64,000 nucleotides of DNA, from contig NZ_RHIB01000003.1 in NCBI RefSeq assembly GCF_003710255.1, forward strand, positions 1 through 64,000, written 5' to 3'. Source of the DNA: Alteribacter keqinensis. GTDB taxonomy: Bacteria; Bacillota; Bacilli; Bacillales; Salisediminibacteriaceae. The position numbers and the translations under genes are program-made. The notes beneath the pieces are model-generated. The model ran no database searches, had not been told where the DNA came from, and saw nothing but the letters and a program-made list of their open reading frames with translations. Below, piece after piece: positions 53,661-62,639 of the stretch (within the stretch, counting starts at the first letter, position 1; every line of letters starts with the position of its first letter).

Positions 53661-55595
53661 ATGAGGTTACAAAATCTGACTTCACCTGAACTGCTTTTTA
53701 CAAATCAGCCATTTCAATCAAAAGAGGAAGCTATTCGGTTTTTGATAGACAAGCTCGACCGGGCGGGGAAGCTTCATTCCAAAGATGAGTTTTACGATGC
53801 TGTGCTGGAGAGGGAGGGGCTTTCTCCTACGGGATTTGAAGGGGGGCTGGCCATTCCCCACGGAAAGTCAACGGCTGTAAAGGAAGCCGCCTTTGCTGTT
53901 GCTACCATTGAGAAGCCGTTATCCGACTGGGAGAGTATCGATCCTTCCAATCAGGTTGAATTGGTCATTCTCCTGGCGATTCCGGAAAATGAAGGGGGAT
54001 CCACGCACCTGAACCTGCTGGCGGAATTCGTGACCAGACTCTCGGATGAAACGTATAAAGCCCGTCTTCAAAAGTCGGGGTCAAGCGGGGAGATGTTTGA
54101 CAACCTTGACCGGACAGGGGAGGAAGAACCGGCTGAAAAGGCGCCAGTCGCGAAAGGTCAGACGATTTTAGCTGTCACCGCCTGTCCTGCAGGCATTGCC
54201 CACACGTATATGGCAGCGGAAGCCCTTGTGAAAGCCGGGAAGGAACTCGGTGTGAACGTGTTTGTTGAAAAGCAGGGAGCCAATGGTGTGGAAGACCGCC
54301 ATACGAAAAAGCAACTGAGAGAAGCGGATGCCGTCATTTTTGCCGTCGACGTGGCTGTAAAGGACGGAGAACGCTACCGCCACCTTCCAAAATTGAAAAC
54401 AACAGTGGCCCAGCCCCTGAAAAATGCCCGGGGTATTGTACAGGAAGCCATTGATAAAGCCGGTACGAAACCGAAGAAAGAGTATGTGGATGAGGATGGT
54501 TCCGAAGAGGAAGAGGATAAAAAGTCTTTCAAGACAGAGATCAAAGATTCTGTTTTAACGGGAATCTCCTACATCATACCGATTATCGTTGCCGGAGGGA
54601 TGACACTGGCCTTTGCCGTCCTGGTGTCCGAGGCGTTTAACCTTCAGCATCTGTACGAACAGGAAGGATCGTGGCTCTGGTATTTAAGAGAACTTGGAGG
54701 CACCCTTCTCGGCACACTCATGGTACCGATCCTTGCTGCCTACATGGCCTACTCGATTGCAGATAAGCCGGCACTGGGCCCGGGGTTTGCTGCAGGGGTA
54801 GCCGCAAACCTGATCGGAAGCGGTTTTCTGGGCGGGATGCTCGGCGGTATTCTCGCCGGTTACTTCCTCAGATACCTGAAGCATAAAGTAAAGCCGAAAG
54901 GGACGTTTGCCGGCTTTGTCAGCTTCTGGGTGTATCCGGTAATCGGGACGCTCGTTGTCGGTTCTGTGATGCTGTTTGTAATCGGACAGCCGCTCGCCTT
55001 CTTAAACGAAGGGCTCGTAAACTGGCTGGAAGGACTGTCGGGAACGAATGCCATTCTTCTCGGGATCGTGCTGGGTGCCATGGTGTCCTTTGATTTAGGG
55101 GGACCGGTAAACAAGGCGGCCTACACGTTCTGTATCGGAGCGATGGCCATGGGGAATTTTGTCCCTTACGCCGCCTTTGCTTCCGTAAAAATGGTGTCAG
55201 CCTTTGCCGTAACTGGGGCTACGCTTCTTGCCAAGCATTACTTTACGAAACAGGAGCGGGAAGTTGGCAAGCAGACCTGGCTCCTGGGACTTGCAGGGAT
55301 TAAGGAAGGCGCCATTCCGTTTATGATGAATGATCCGCTCCGGGTGATTCCGTCCCTTGTGGCCGGTTCAGCCGTAACAGGAGCGATCGTGGCGTACTTT
55401 AATATCGGCCTGGCCGTACCTGGTGCCGGCATCTTCTCCCTTGCACTCGTAGAAGGACAGACACTGATTCTGGCCGCCTCCATCTGGCTCGGAGCCGCTC
55501 TTCTCGGTGCAGCGATCTCTATGATGCTGCTTATCGTGACGCGGAAATCCAAGCTTGCAAAGGATGGAAAGAACAATTTGCCTGATGCTGTATAA
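53661..55595 (+). CDS. mngA: PTS fructose-family IIABC, mannosylglycerate type
   Basis: A 644-residue fused PTS permease. IIA occupies residues 1-150 with the phospho-His in LAIPHGKSTAVKEA (about residue 67). IIB (about 165-265) has TACPAGIAHTYMAAEALVKA with its phospho-Cys. IIC (about 295-640) has about nine membrane helices and KAAYTFCIGAMAMGN. The domain order and the GH38 gene downstream match MngA, which imports and phosphorylates 2-O-alpha-mannosylglycerate. ManP-type mannose permeases share the architecture, so the substrate is inferred. Confidence 0.85.
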   Translation: MRLQNLTSPELLFTNQPFQSKEEAIRFLIDKLDRAGKLHSKDEFYDAVLEREGLSPTGFEGGLAIPHGKSTAVKEAAFAVATIEKPLSDWESIDPSNQVELVILLAIPENEGGSTHLNLLAEFVTRLSDETYKARLQKSGSSGEMFDNLDRTGEEEPAEKAPVAKGQTILAVTACPAGIAHTYMAAEALVKAGKELGVNVFVEKQGANGVEDRHTKKQLREADAVIFAVDVAVKDGERYRHLPKLKTTVAQPLKNARGIVQEAIDKAGTKPKKEYVDEDGSEEEEDKKSFKTEIKDSVLTGISYIIPIIVAGGMTLAFAVLVSEAFNLQHLYEQEGSWLWYLRELGGTLLGTLMVPILAAYMAYSIADKPALGPGFAAGVAANLIGSGFLGGMLGGILAGYFLRYLKHKVKPKGTFAGFVSFWVYPVIGTLVVGSVMLFVIGQPLAFLNEGLVNWLEGLSGTNAILLGIVLGAMVSFDLGGPVNKAAYTFCIGAMAMGNFVPYAAFASVKMVSAFAVTGATLLAKHYFTKQEREVGKQTWLLGLAGIKEGAIPFMMNDPLRVIPSLVAGSAVTGAIVAYFNIGLAVPGAGIFSLALVEGQTLILAASIWLGAALLGAAISMMLLIVTRKSKLAKDGKNNLPDAV

Positions 55596-55631
55596 GAACA
55601 ATTATTTTCTTGAATGTTACTGGAGGTCATT

Positions 55632-58232
55632 ATGAAAAAGGTTCATATCGTACCACATATGCATTGGGATCGTGAATGGTATTTTTCAACGGAGGAATCT
55701 CGTATTCTCCTTGTGAACAATATGGAAGAAATCATGGATATGCTGGAAACCAACCCGGACTATCCCTATTACGTACTGGATGGACAGACGTCCATTCTCG
55801 AAGACTACTTCGCTGTAAAGCCGGAAAACAAAGAGCGGGTGAAAAAGCTTGTTCAGGATGGCAGGCTCATCATCGGACCGTGGTATACCCAGACCGATGA
55901 GATGGTTGTCGGCGGGGAGTCGGTTGTGCGGAATCTTCTATACGGCATTAAAGACTGTGAGGCTTTTGGCAGCCATATGAAAATCGGCTACCTTCCGGAT
56001 TCCTTCGGCCAGTCCTCGCAGATGCCCCAGATTCTTAACGGGTTTGACATTACGTACTCGATTTTCTGGCGGGGCACGTCTGAACGGCACGGCACGGACA
56101 AAACAGAATTTTACTGGGAGTCTGACGATGGCTCCCGCGTCCTTGTCCAGCTGTTCCCCCTCGGATACGCCATTGGAAAGTATCTTCCGGAAGACGAGGA
56201 AAAGCTGACGGAGCGGATCGACAAATACTTTACGGTTTTGGACAGAGGAGCGACCACGGAGAATATTATTCTGCCGAATGGTCATGACCAGATGCCGATT
56301 CAGAAGAATATCTTTACGGTTATTGATAAACTTCATCAGCTGTATCCTGACCGGGAATTCTTCTTAAGCAAGTATGAGAATGTCTTTGAGCAGCTGGAAA
56401 AGCAGGAGCTCCCGACGCTTCAGGGAGAGTTTCTGGATGGCAAGTACATGCGTGTCCACAGAAGTATTTTTTCAACAAGAATGGACATTAAGGCTGCCAA
56501 TACACGGATTGAAAATAAGATCACGAACATCCTGGAGCCCCTTGCTTCGATTGCGTACCGCCTTGGTTTTGAATATCCTCATGGATTGATTGAGCTGATT
56601 TGGAAGGAAATGATGAAAAATCACGCTCATGACAGCATCGGGTGCTGCTGCTCAGACAAAGTGCATCAGGAGATTTTTAACCGTTTCTTTCTTGCCGAGG
56701 AGAAGGTGGATGAACTGATCAGGTTTTATAAACGAAAGATCGTCGATGCCATGAACACAGAGAAGGAAGCGGACCGCCTTACCGCATTTAATCTCCTTCC
56801 TTATGAACGGGAAGAGGTGGTCACAACGACCGTCACATCGAAGCTGACGTCATTTAAGCTCGTAGATAAGGACGAAAATGAAGTGGACTTTGAAGTCGTG
56901 GACAGTGAAGTGATCGACCCTGGCTTAATTGACCGCCAGATTGTGCATTATGGAAATTACGAACCGTTTATTCAGTATACGGTTCAGGTAAAAGACCGGA
57001 TTCCGGCTATGGGATATAAAACGTACTTCGTCGTGGAGGATGACCGGGAATTTGCTCAGACAGAAGCGGCAGCTGATAAGGTGGAAACGGACTTTTACGA
57101 GATAGCTGTTAATCAGAACGGTACCTTACATGTCCACAGCAAGGAGCTGGACAAATCGTTTGATCAGGTTCTTCTCCTTGAAAACGGGGGAGACGACGGG
57201 GATGAATATGATTATTCCCCACTGCCTGGTGAAACGCTGATTTACAGTAACGAAGTGGAAGCAGAGGTTTCCGTAAAACAGAACAATTATGAAGCCAATA
57301 TTGACATTTCGTATAAGCTGGAGGTGCCGGCCCATCTGGCTGACCGCAAAGAAGGAAAGCGGACAAGCACTGTGGATGTGCATTTTGAACTCACACTCGC
57401 CAATCACAAACCTGTCATTGACGTGAAGGTTCATCTCGATAACCATGCCTGTGATCATCGGTTAAGAGCACTTATTCCAACAGAGATCGCCTCATCATTT
57501 TCTGTCTCTGACAACCAGTTTGGCCTCATTAAACGGGATGTCTATGATGAAGCCATGGATGTCTGGGAAGAGGAAGGATGGAGTGAACGTCCTGATGCCA
57601 TTTACCCGATGCTCAGTTTCGCGGGGCTGTCGGGTGATGACTACGGGGTCAGTGTCCTGACAAACAGCACAAGGGAATATGAGATCGTCGGGGACGGTTA
57701 CGACACGATTGCCGTAACGTTATTCAGAAGCGTTGGTGTTCTTGGGAAAGAAGAGCTGCTCAGAAGACCGGGCCGCCCATCGGGGATCAAAATGCCGACC
57801 CCTGATTCACAAATGCTCGGGAAGCTCACTTTGGAATTCGCTCTCGCTTTCCATGAACCCGATGCGAATGTGGGAAGAATGGCAAAAGACTATACAACAC
57901 CGGTTGAATGCTACAATAAAATCCCTCACGATGCCATGAAGCTCAATCAGGAGAATATCGTCACACCTCTCAGCTACAGTTTTCTGGAGGAAGTGACGCC
58001 TGCCGCTGTACTGAGCACTCTGAAAAAAGCAGAAAAAGAAGACCGGTTTGTCCTGCGGTTTTTCAACCCGGGAGAACAAGAAACCGAGGCAGCATTTGAG
58101 GTGAAGGGAGACGTCTCGGCAGCGCATGAAGGCAAGCTTAATGAACAAGCCGTCAGCCCGTTGAAGGTGGACCGTAACAGGCTGTCTGCGAAAGTGAAAA
58201 AGAATCAGGTACAGACGGTTTTGTTTGAGTAG
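55632..58232 (+). CDS. mngB: Alpha-mannosidase GH38 (MngB type)
   Basis: An 866-residue cytoplasmic glycosidase, close to the 877 residues of E. coli MngB. VHIVPHMHWDREWYFSTEE carries the first zinc ligands, GYLPDSFGQSSQMPQIL the nucleophile Asp region and WKEMMKNHAHDSIGCCCSD further active-site residues. The C-terminal half is beta-rich. MngB releases mannose-6-phosphate and glycerate from phosphorylated mannosylglycerate, a compatible solute. ATG 55632 follows GGAGG, 37 nt after the PTS gene. Confidence 0.9.
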   Translation: MKKVHIVPHMHWDREWYFSTEESRILLVNNMEEIMDMLETNPDYPYYVLDGQTSILEDYFAVKPENKERVKKLVQDGRLIIGPWYTQTDEMVVGGESVVRNLLYGIKDCEAFGSHMKIGYLPDSFGQSSQMPQILNGFDITYSIFWRGTSERHGTDKTEFYWESDDGSRVLVQLFPLGYAIGKYLPEDEEKLTERIDKYFTVLDRGATTENIILPNGHDQMPIQKNIFTVIDKLHQLYPDREFFLSKYENVFEQLEKQELPTLQGEFLDGKYMRVHRSIFSTRMDIKAANTRIENKITNILEPLASIAYRLGFEYPHGLIELIWKEMMKNHAHDSIGCCCSDKVHQEIFNRFFLAEEKVDELIRFYKRKIVDAMNTEKEADRLTAFNLLPYEREEVVTTTVTSKLTSFKLVDKDENEVDFEVVDSEVIDPGLIDRQIVHYGNYEPFIQYTVQVKDRIPAMGYKTYFVVEDDREFAQTEAAADKVETDFYEIAVNQNGTLHVHSKELDKSFDQVLLLENGGDDGDEYDYSPLPGETLIYSNEVEAEVSVKQNNYEANIDISYKLEVPAHLADRKEGKRTSTVDVHFELTLANHKPVIDVKVHLDNHACDHRLRALIPTEIASSFSVSDNQFGLIKRDVYDEAMDVWEEEGWSERPDAIYPMLSFAGLSGDDYGVSVLTNSTREYEIVGDGYDTIAVTLFRSVGVLGKEELLRRPGRPSGIKMPTPDSQMLGKLTLEFALAFHEPDANVGRMAKDYTTPVECYNKIPHDAMKLNQENIVTPLSYSFLEEVTPAAVLSTLKKAEKEDRFVLRFFNPGEQETEAAFEVKGDVSAAHEGKLNEQAVSPLKVDRNRLSAKVKKNQVQTVLFE

Positions 58233-58250
58233 GAGAATAGTTTATTTTAG

Positions 58251-58284
58251 GAAGCCGGTCGGATGCGATCGGCTTCTCTTTTTA
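58251..58284 (+). terminator. mng operon terminator
   Basis: GAAGCCGGTCG and CGATCGGCTTC pair, then TCTTTTT. Confidence 0.85.
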
Positions 58285-58306
58285 TGAGATGCGGAGGGTG
58301 GCATGC

Positions 58307-58344
58307 AAAAAAGACGTGAGTCACTGTGGACTCACGTCTTTTTG
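58307..58344. terminator. Second, symmetric hairpin
   Basis: AAAAAGACGTGAGT(C) pairs with (G)ACTCACGTCTTTTT; a strong bidirectional terminator without a gene of its own, perhaps left from a deleted unit. Confidence 0.8.
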
Positions 58345-58369
58345 CTGTATATGGACTTGTAGCAGATGT

Positions 58370-58415
58370 AAAAAGTCCTATGGATTCGACAAAATCGGGG
58401 TGGTGACAGTGCACC
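58370..58415 (+). repeat. GGATTCGACAAAATCC repeat, copy 1
   Basis: AAAAGTCCTATGGATTCGAC followed by AAAATCGGGGTGGTGACAG and TGCACC. Copies 2 and 3 are at 59778 and 63410. Each copy can form two small hairpins (GGATT/AATCC and GGTG/CACC). Confidence 0.8.
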
Positions 58416-58417
58416 AG

Positions 58418-58600
58418 CTAGCTAAGATTTTCCTGCAGGTCTCCCCCTTGAACGGGCAAATAATCATTGCGCTGGTTTTGTTTTTTACGGCATTTTTCAA
58501 CGGAGAGGGAGGCCCCTTTCATAACGCTAAACCCAAGTGGGAGCTGCTAGGCCTTTCAAGAAGCTTCAAATTTTATCATGTGATCAGGATTTTGAAATGA
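58418..58600 (+). pseudogene. Remnant of an ABC transporter permease
   Basis: The frame ending at 58600 reads GQIIIALVLFFTAFFNGEGG and later WELLGLSRSFKFYHVIRIL, which looks like the helix plus EAA loop of a nitrate/sulfonate/thiamine or phosphonate type permease (…LARxLGLSRxxxFxxVIxP…). No start codon or upstream half exists. The match is by pattern only. Confidence 0.5.
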
Positions 58601-58643
58601 TATACTTATGGTAATGAAATTTACTTTAAGGATGTGAAAACCA

Positions 58644-59459
58644 GTGAAATCAAACTCTCATGAAATCTATGCAGATTATTTTAACCAGAGACAGGAAGAC
58701 TTTCGGAATAAGCTGATTTGCGATGCCTCTCAAGTTCGGGACAAGATTGATGAAATCCATCGGGTAGGAAATATTGACCTTCTTGAGAATGCGCATAAAC
58801 TGGTAATGTATGCCCTCGGGGAAAATGATTCTTTAGCATCGTTTGCAGAAAAAGAAGGCGTGGTCTGGGCGCAGCATGATCTCACACTGTCATTCAAGCT
58901 GGAATGGGTCCAGTCGATCCGCCGGACGATGTGGCGGTTTCTGGAAGAGTTTCATGAAGAAAACAAAGATAAGAAGGTGAACTTGTTTAAACTTGAGAGA
59001 CAGGTGAATGATGCGATTGATCAGTTCCTCAACGGCTTCTTTTTAAGCTATTCCCGCTATAAGGATGCCCTGCTTGCTTCTCAGCGTGAACTTGTTGAAA
59101 ATCTGAGTGCCCCGATTATTCCGCTCAGTGATAGTGTATGTGTTCTGCCTCTCATCGGGGAAGTCGATGAGGACCGAGTGGAAACGATCGAAGGAAAGAC
59201 CCTGCCTGAAATTAAAAAACTGCAGATTGAAACACTCATTATTGATTTTTCGGGTATTGCACAGATTGACACCACAAGCATGAATCGAATAATGAAAACG
59301 ATAAATGGTACATATATGATGGGCTGCGAGTGCATCATTACGGGCCTGCGTCCGCAGATCGTCCGCACGCTCATAAAAGAAGACCTTCAATTTGATCCGA
59401 AAGTCATCACAAAAGGCACGCTCGAGCAGACCGTGAATGATTTCTTTTTTGCAAAGTAA
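58644..59459 (+). CDS. RsbR paralogue with C-terminal STAS domain
   Basis: A 271-residue stressosome-type protein. The N-terminal 150 residues are helical (the non-heme globin-like region of RsbR paralogues) and the STAS domain covers about residues 155-270, with DFSGIAQIDTTSMNRIMKTI and IITGLRPQIVRTLI. The Thr residues in QIDTT and in RPQIVRT match the two sites phosphorylated by RsbT in B. subtilis RsbR. No rsbS, rsbT or other sigma-B genes are near it. It starts at GTG 58644 after AAGGATG. Confidence 0.88.
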   Translation: MKSNSHEIYADYFNQRQEDFRNKLICDASQVRDKIDEIHRVGNIDLLENAHKLVMYALGENDSLASFAEKEGVVWAQHDLTLSFKLEWVQSIRRTMWRFLEEFHEENKDKKVNLFKLERQVNDAIDQFLNGFFLSYSRYKDALLASQRELVENLSAPIIPLSDSVCVLPLIGEVDEDRVETIEGKTLPEIKKLQIETLIIDFSGIAQIDTTSMNRIMKTINGTYMMGCECIITGLRPQIVRTLIKEDLQFDPKVITKGTLEQTVNDFFFAK

Positions 59460-59522
59460 GAAACCAGCCACTGATGTTGTTTTGGGACGGTTCTTGTGTG
59501 GTATTTTGGAGAGGTCCTATAA

Positions 59523-59705
59523 GGAATCGTTGGCGCAGGCGGAATAGGGTGGGAGCTGGTCAGAGCCTCCCGTATGATGGCATACGACCAGATGCTCGGG
59601 GTCACTTTGGTAATCTTTGCGATTGTTCTCGGGGCAGAAATGTTCACGAGGTTTCTTAAAACGTGGTCGGAGTGTGGTACAGCTAAAGCGTATTCGAAAG
59701 ACTGA
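59523..59705 (+). pseudogene. C-terminal remnant of an ABC permease (PhnE-like)
   Basis: From 59523 the frame reads GIVGAGGIGWELVRASRMMA and then YDQMLGVTLVIFAIVLGAEM, ending in stop 59703-59705. GIVGAGGIGxEL followed by a last membrane helix is the C-terminus of phosphonate-type permeases. It begins directly after a GGGACGGTTCT repeat fragment (59485) and is followed by a good terminator. The first three quarters of the gene are missing. Confidence 0.75.
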
Positions 59706-59718
59706 TAGATTTGTTAGA

Positions 59719-59753
59719 AAGGCTCGCATCCCCCTTTGCGAGCCTTTTATTGT
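59719..59753 (+). terminator. Terminator of the lost permease operon
   Basis: AAGGCTCGCA pairs with TGCGAGCCTT, then TTATTG. Confidence 0.88.
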
Positions 59754-59777
59754 GGTTGAGTCTATGAAACTTTGGGA

Positions 59778-59822
59778 GAATGTCCTACGGATTCGACAAA
59801 TTCCGGGTAGTGACAGGCACCG
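59778..59822 (+). repeat. GGATTCGACAAATTCC repeat, copy 2, inside the metE 3' end
   Basis: GAATGTCCTACGGATTCGAC then AAATTCCGGGTAGTGACAGG and CACC. It overlaps the last codons of metE on the other strand and supplies its stop codon. Confidence 0.85.
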
Positions 59823-62133
59823 AGCCAAGCGCAGGCACCGCACCAACCGAGCCAAGTGCCTCCCGCACACGCTGGGTGGCCTCAACCATATTCTTAAGTG
59901 AAGGAACGGTTTCATCGATGCCTCTCGTTTTCAGGCCGCAGTCCGGATTGACCCAGAACTGCTGCGGGTGGAGGACCTGGAGGGCCCGGCGGATGCTCGT
60001 TTCCATTTCTTCGGTGCTTGGTACACGCGGGCTGTGAATGTCGTAAACCCCGAGGCCGATGCCTTTGTCGTACGATGCCTTTTCGAAGTCCGCGATTAAT
60101 TCACCGTGGCTTCGCGCTGTTTCAATAGAAATAACATCAGCATCCAGCTGTTTAATTGAATCAATGATTTCCCCGAACTCCGAATAGCACATATGCGTAT
60201 GGACCTGGGTTTCTTTTTTCACTGTGCAGGTGGCAAGTTTGAACGCATAGATGGCTTCCTGGAGGTATTGTTGTTTCTTTGCGTCTTTAAGGGGCAGTCC
60301 TTCACGTAAAGCAGGCTCATCTACCTGGATCATGCCGATGCCGTTTTTCTCCAGATGGCTGATTTCGTTTTGCAATGCTAAAGCGAGCTGCTTTGTCACT
60401 TCGAATGCACGGATGTCCTCACGGGGGAAAGACCATTTATAAATGGTAACGGGTCCGGTGAGCATGCCTTTGACCGGCTTGTCAGTGAGTGACTGGGCAT
60501 AGGTGATGTCTTTTGTTGTCATCGGCTCCGGTAAAGCCACATCTCCGTAAATGATCGGTGGTTTTACACTCCGTGAGCCGTAGGATTGCACCCATCCGTA
60601 TTTGGTAAAAGCAAACCCGTCAAGTTTTTCCCCGAAGTATTCAACCATGTCATTTCGTTCAAATTCACCGTGAACGAGTACGTCGAGGCCAATCCACTCC
60701 TGTACCTCAATCCATTCCGCTACTTTTTTCTGAATGAAGGCGTCGTACGCCGCTGTTGACCATTCACCATGGCGGTAACGGGACCGGGCCTGGCGGATTT
60801 CTGTAGTTTGAGGCAGACTTCCGATTGTTGTTGTAGGCAGCACCGGAAGCTTGAAGATGTCTTGGTGCAATGCCTGCCTGGCGGTAAAAGAAAAGTCCCG
60901 TGCCGGTTCTTTTCCTTCCCATTCACTCACCTCATTTTGCACATGCGGTTTCGTCCGCGATGGGGACTGACGGAAAATCTGAAGGGTCTCCTCCCGAGTT
61001 TTGATTTCGTCTTCGATCGATGGTCTGCCCTCATTGATCCCCTTCGTCAACAGGGTGATTTCATCAATTTTTTGATCGGCAAAAGCTAAAGCACCCTTTA
61101 ATTCAGGCTCAAGGTGATCCTCCGTCTTTACGGTCACAGGGACGTGTAAAAGACTGCACGAAGGCTGTACGATGAGGCGGTTATCAGAAACGATGCCACG
61201 GATGGCTTCCAAGAGCCCCCATTTTTCTTCCAGGTCACTTCCCCAGACGTTTCGCCCGTTCACAACACCGGCGGCCAATGTTTTATCAGCAGGAAACCCG
61301 TATTTTTTTAAAGCATCCAGGTTCGCTCCGTCGTCGTGAACAAAATCGAGACCGATCCCGTCTACCGGGAGGGAGATGATCGCTTCATAGTCAGATACCG
61401 ATTCGAAATACGTTTGCACAAGGAGCTTCAGGTTTGCCGCTGGTGAGTGAAGCTGTTCGTAGACGTCTTTTACGTGCCCGATTTCTGTTTTGGTGAGATC
61501 GGTACTTAAAACCGGCTCGTCTAACTGAACCCACTCAGCCCCTGCTTCATCCAGTTCCTTTAACACCTGCTGGTAAAGAGGAACGAGCGTCTTTAAAAGA
61601 GGCCCGAATTCCTCCTGTTTATACCCTTTCGAGAGCTTCAGTAATGTCACGGGACCGAGGAGAACAGGCTTCCCGGTTATGCCAAGCTTGTTTTTGGCTT
61701 CAAGAAAGTAAGTAAGAGGCCGGTTCTCTTTCAGTACAGGGGCGGTGTTCTGGTCAAATTCCGGAACGATGTAATGGTAGTTCGTATTGAACCATTTCGT
61801 CATTTCCGAGGCGACGGCTTCCTTGTTTCCCCGGGCGATATCAAAATAGGTCTGTAATAACGGTGTTTCGTCAGAGCGGAAACGGCGGGGGATGAGCCCG
61901 AACATCACCGCTGTATCGAGAACATGGTCGTAAAAGCTGAAGTCACCCACGGGAATCAGGTCAATTCCGAGGTTCTTTTGTTTTTGAAGGTCATTTAAGC
62001 GGAGGGCTTCCATTTTTCTTAGCAGATCTTCTTCCGTGATGGACTTGCTCCAAAACGCTTCCAGCGCTTCTTTCCATTCTCTTTTTTCCCCGATTCTCGG
62101 GTACCCGATTGTCGAACTTCTGGTTTTTTTCAT
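59785..62133 (-). CDS. metE: Cobalamin-independent methionine synthase
   Basis: A 782-residue MetE that transfers a methyl group from 5-methyltetrahydropteroyltri-glutamate to homocysteine. The start is SSTIGYPRIGEKREWKEALE. Zinc ligands lie in QVHTHMCYSEF and WVNPDCGLKTRG near the C-terminus, so the active site is complete. The second ATG (62133) is 7 nt from AGGAGG; the first abuts it. The final 24 residues (after RVRE) come from repeat copy 2 and are not part of the family. Expression is controlled by tandem SAM-I and cobalamin riboswitches. Confidence 0.96.
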   Translation of the reverse strand: MKKTRSSTIGYPRIGEKREWKEALEAFWSKSITEEDLLRKMEALRLNDLQKQKNLGIDLIPVGDFSFYDHVLDTAVMFGLIPRRFRSDETPLLQTYFDIARGNKEAVASEMTKWFNTNYHYIVPEFDQNTAPVLKENRPLTYFLEAKNKLGITGKPVLLGPVTLLKLSKGYKQEEFGPLLKTLVPLYQQVLKELDEAGAEWVQLDEPVLSTDLTKTEIGHVKDVYEQLHSPAANLKLLVQTYFESVSDYEAIISLPVDGIGLDFVHDDGANLDALKKYGFPADKTLAAGVVNGRNVWGSDLEEKWGLLEAIRGIVSDNRLIVQPSCSLLHVPVTVKTEDHLEPELKGALAFADQKIDEITLLTKGINEGRPSIEDEIKTREETLQIFRQSPSRTKPHVQNEVSEWEGKEPARDFSFTARQALHQDIFKLPVLPTTTIGSLPQTTEIRQARSRYRHGEWSTAAYDAFIQKKVAEWIEVQEWIGLDVLVHGEFERNDMVEYFGEKLDGFAFTKYGWVQSYGSRSVKPPIIYGDVALPEPMTTKDITYAQSLTDKPVKGMLTGPVTIYKWSFPREDIRAFEVTKQLALALQNEISHLEKNGIGMIQVDEPALREGLPLKDAKKQQYLQEAIYAFKLATCTVKKETQVHTHMCYSEFGEIIDSIKQLDADVISIETARSHGELIADFEKASYDKGIGLGVYDIHSPRVPSTEEMETSIRRALQVLHPQQFWVNPDCGLKTRGIDETVPSLKNMVEATQRVREALGSVGAVPALGSVPVTTRNLSNP

Positions 62134-62165
62134 GTCCATTCCTCCTGATATTCTTTTTCAACCCA

Positions 62166-62200
62166 ATAAAAAAATCTCTCTTGCCTACAAGAGAGATGAT
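62166..62200 (-). terminator. Cobalamin riboswitch terminator
   Basis: On the minus strand ATCTCTCTTG-TAGG-CAAGAGAGAT runs into TTTTTTT, 30 nt before the metE ribosome site. Confidence 0.9.
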
Positions 62201-62287
62201 GAGGTGGACACAGGGAATAAACGTCATTAAAAAGACAGACGAAGCCCTTGAAATGTCAACACCTTCCTATTCCTCGTAGGACGTAGT

Positions 62288-62480
62288 GTATGTTTTACAG
62301 GCAGGTCTCCTGACTCATGATCATCACATCCATGCGCCTTCCCGTCCGAAGACAGTGGCTATGTTGCTGGATGCTCCCATTTACAGTGGCGGGACCGTAC
62401 CGGACTTTCACCGGACTTCCCTTTTAAGCTGGACTCGCAACGTGAGTTCAGCACCTGTGAAACACGGATATTTGGTCTAT
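62288..62480 (-). ncRNA. Cobalamin (B12) riboswitch of metE
   Basis: On the minus strand: GGGAAGTCCGGTGAAAGTCC, GGTCCCGCCACTGTAAATGG, AGCCACTGTCTTCGG, then GAGTCAGGAGACCTGCCTG (the B12 box). These are the diagnostic blocks of the AdoCbl riboswitch. With cobalamin present, the terminator at 62166-62200 would stop transcription so that the B12-dependent enzyme is used. Confidence 0.95.
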
Positions 62481-62485
62481 CAAAC

Positions 62486-62514
62486 AGAAAACCCTCTCAA
62501 AATGAGAGGGTTAT
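62486..62514 (-). terminator. SAM riboswitch terminator of metE
   Basis: CCCTCTCA-TTT-TGAGAGGG followed by TTTTC on the minus strand, between the SAM-I and cobalamin aptamers. Confidence 0.88.
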
Positions 62515-62525
62515 GTTGATTTGAC

Positions 62526-62634
62526 CTCTCTTATTTCTCAAAGACTCAGCTTTGCTGGAATTGGCACCACAATCAATGAATGATCGGTTGCCGGGTTTCA
62601 TCGGGCCAGTCCCTCCACCACTCTCAATAAGAGT
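62526..62634 (-). ncRNA. SAM-I riboswitch (S-box) of metE
   Basis: On the minus strand: CTCTTATTGAGAGTGGTGGA, GGGACTGGCCCGATGAAACC, CGGCAACC, then GTGCCAATTCCAGCAAAG and TTTGAGAAATAAGAG. It is the upstream member of a tandem pair with the cobalamin riboswitch. Confidence 0.93.
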
Positions 62635-62639
62635 TTGCT

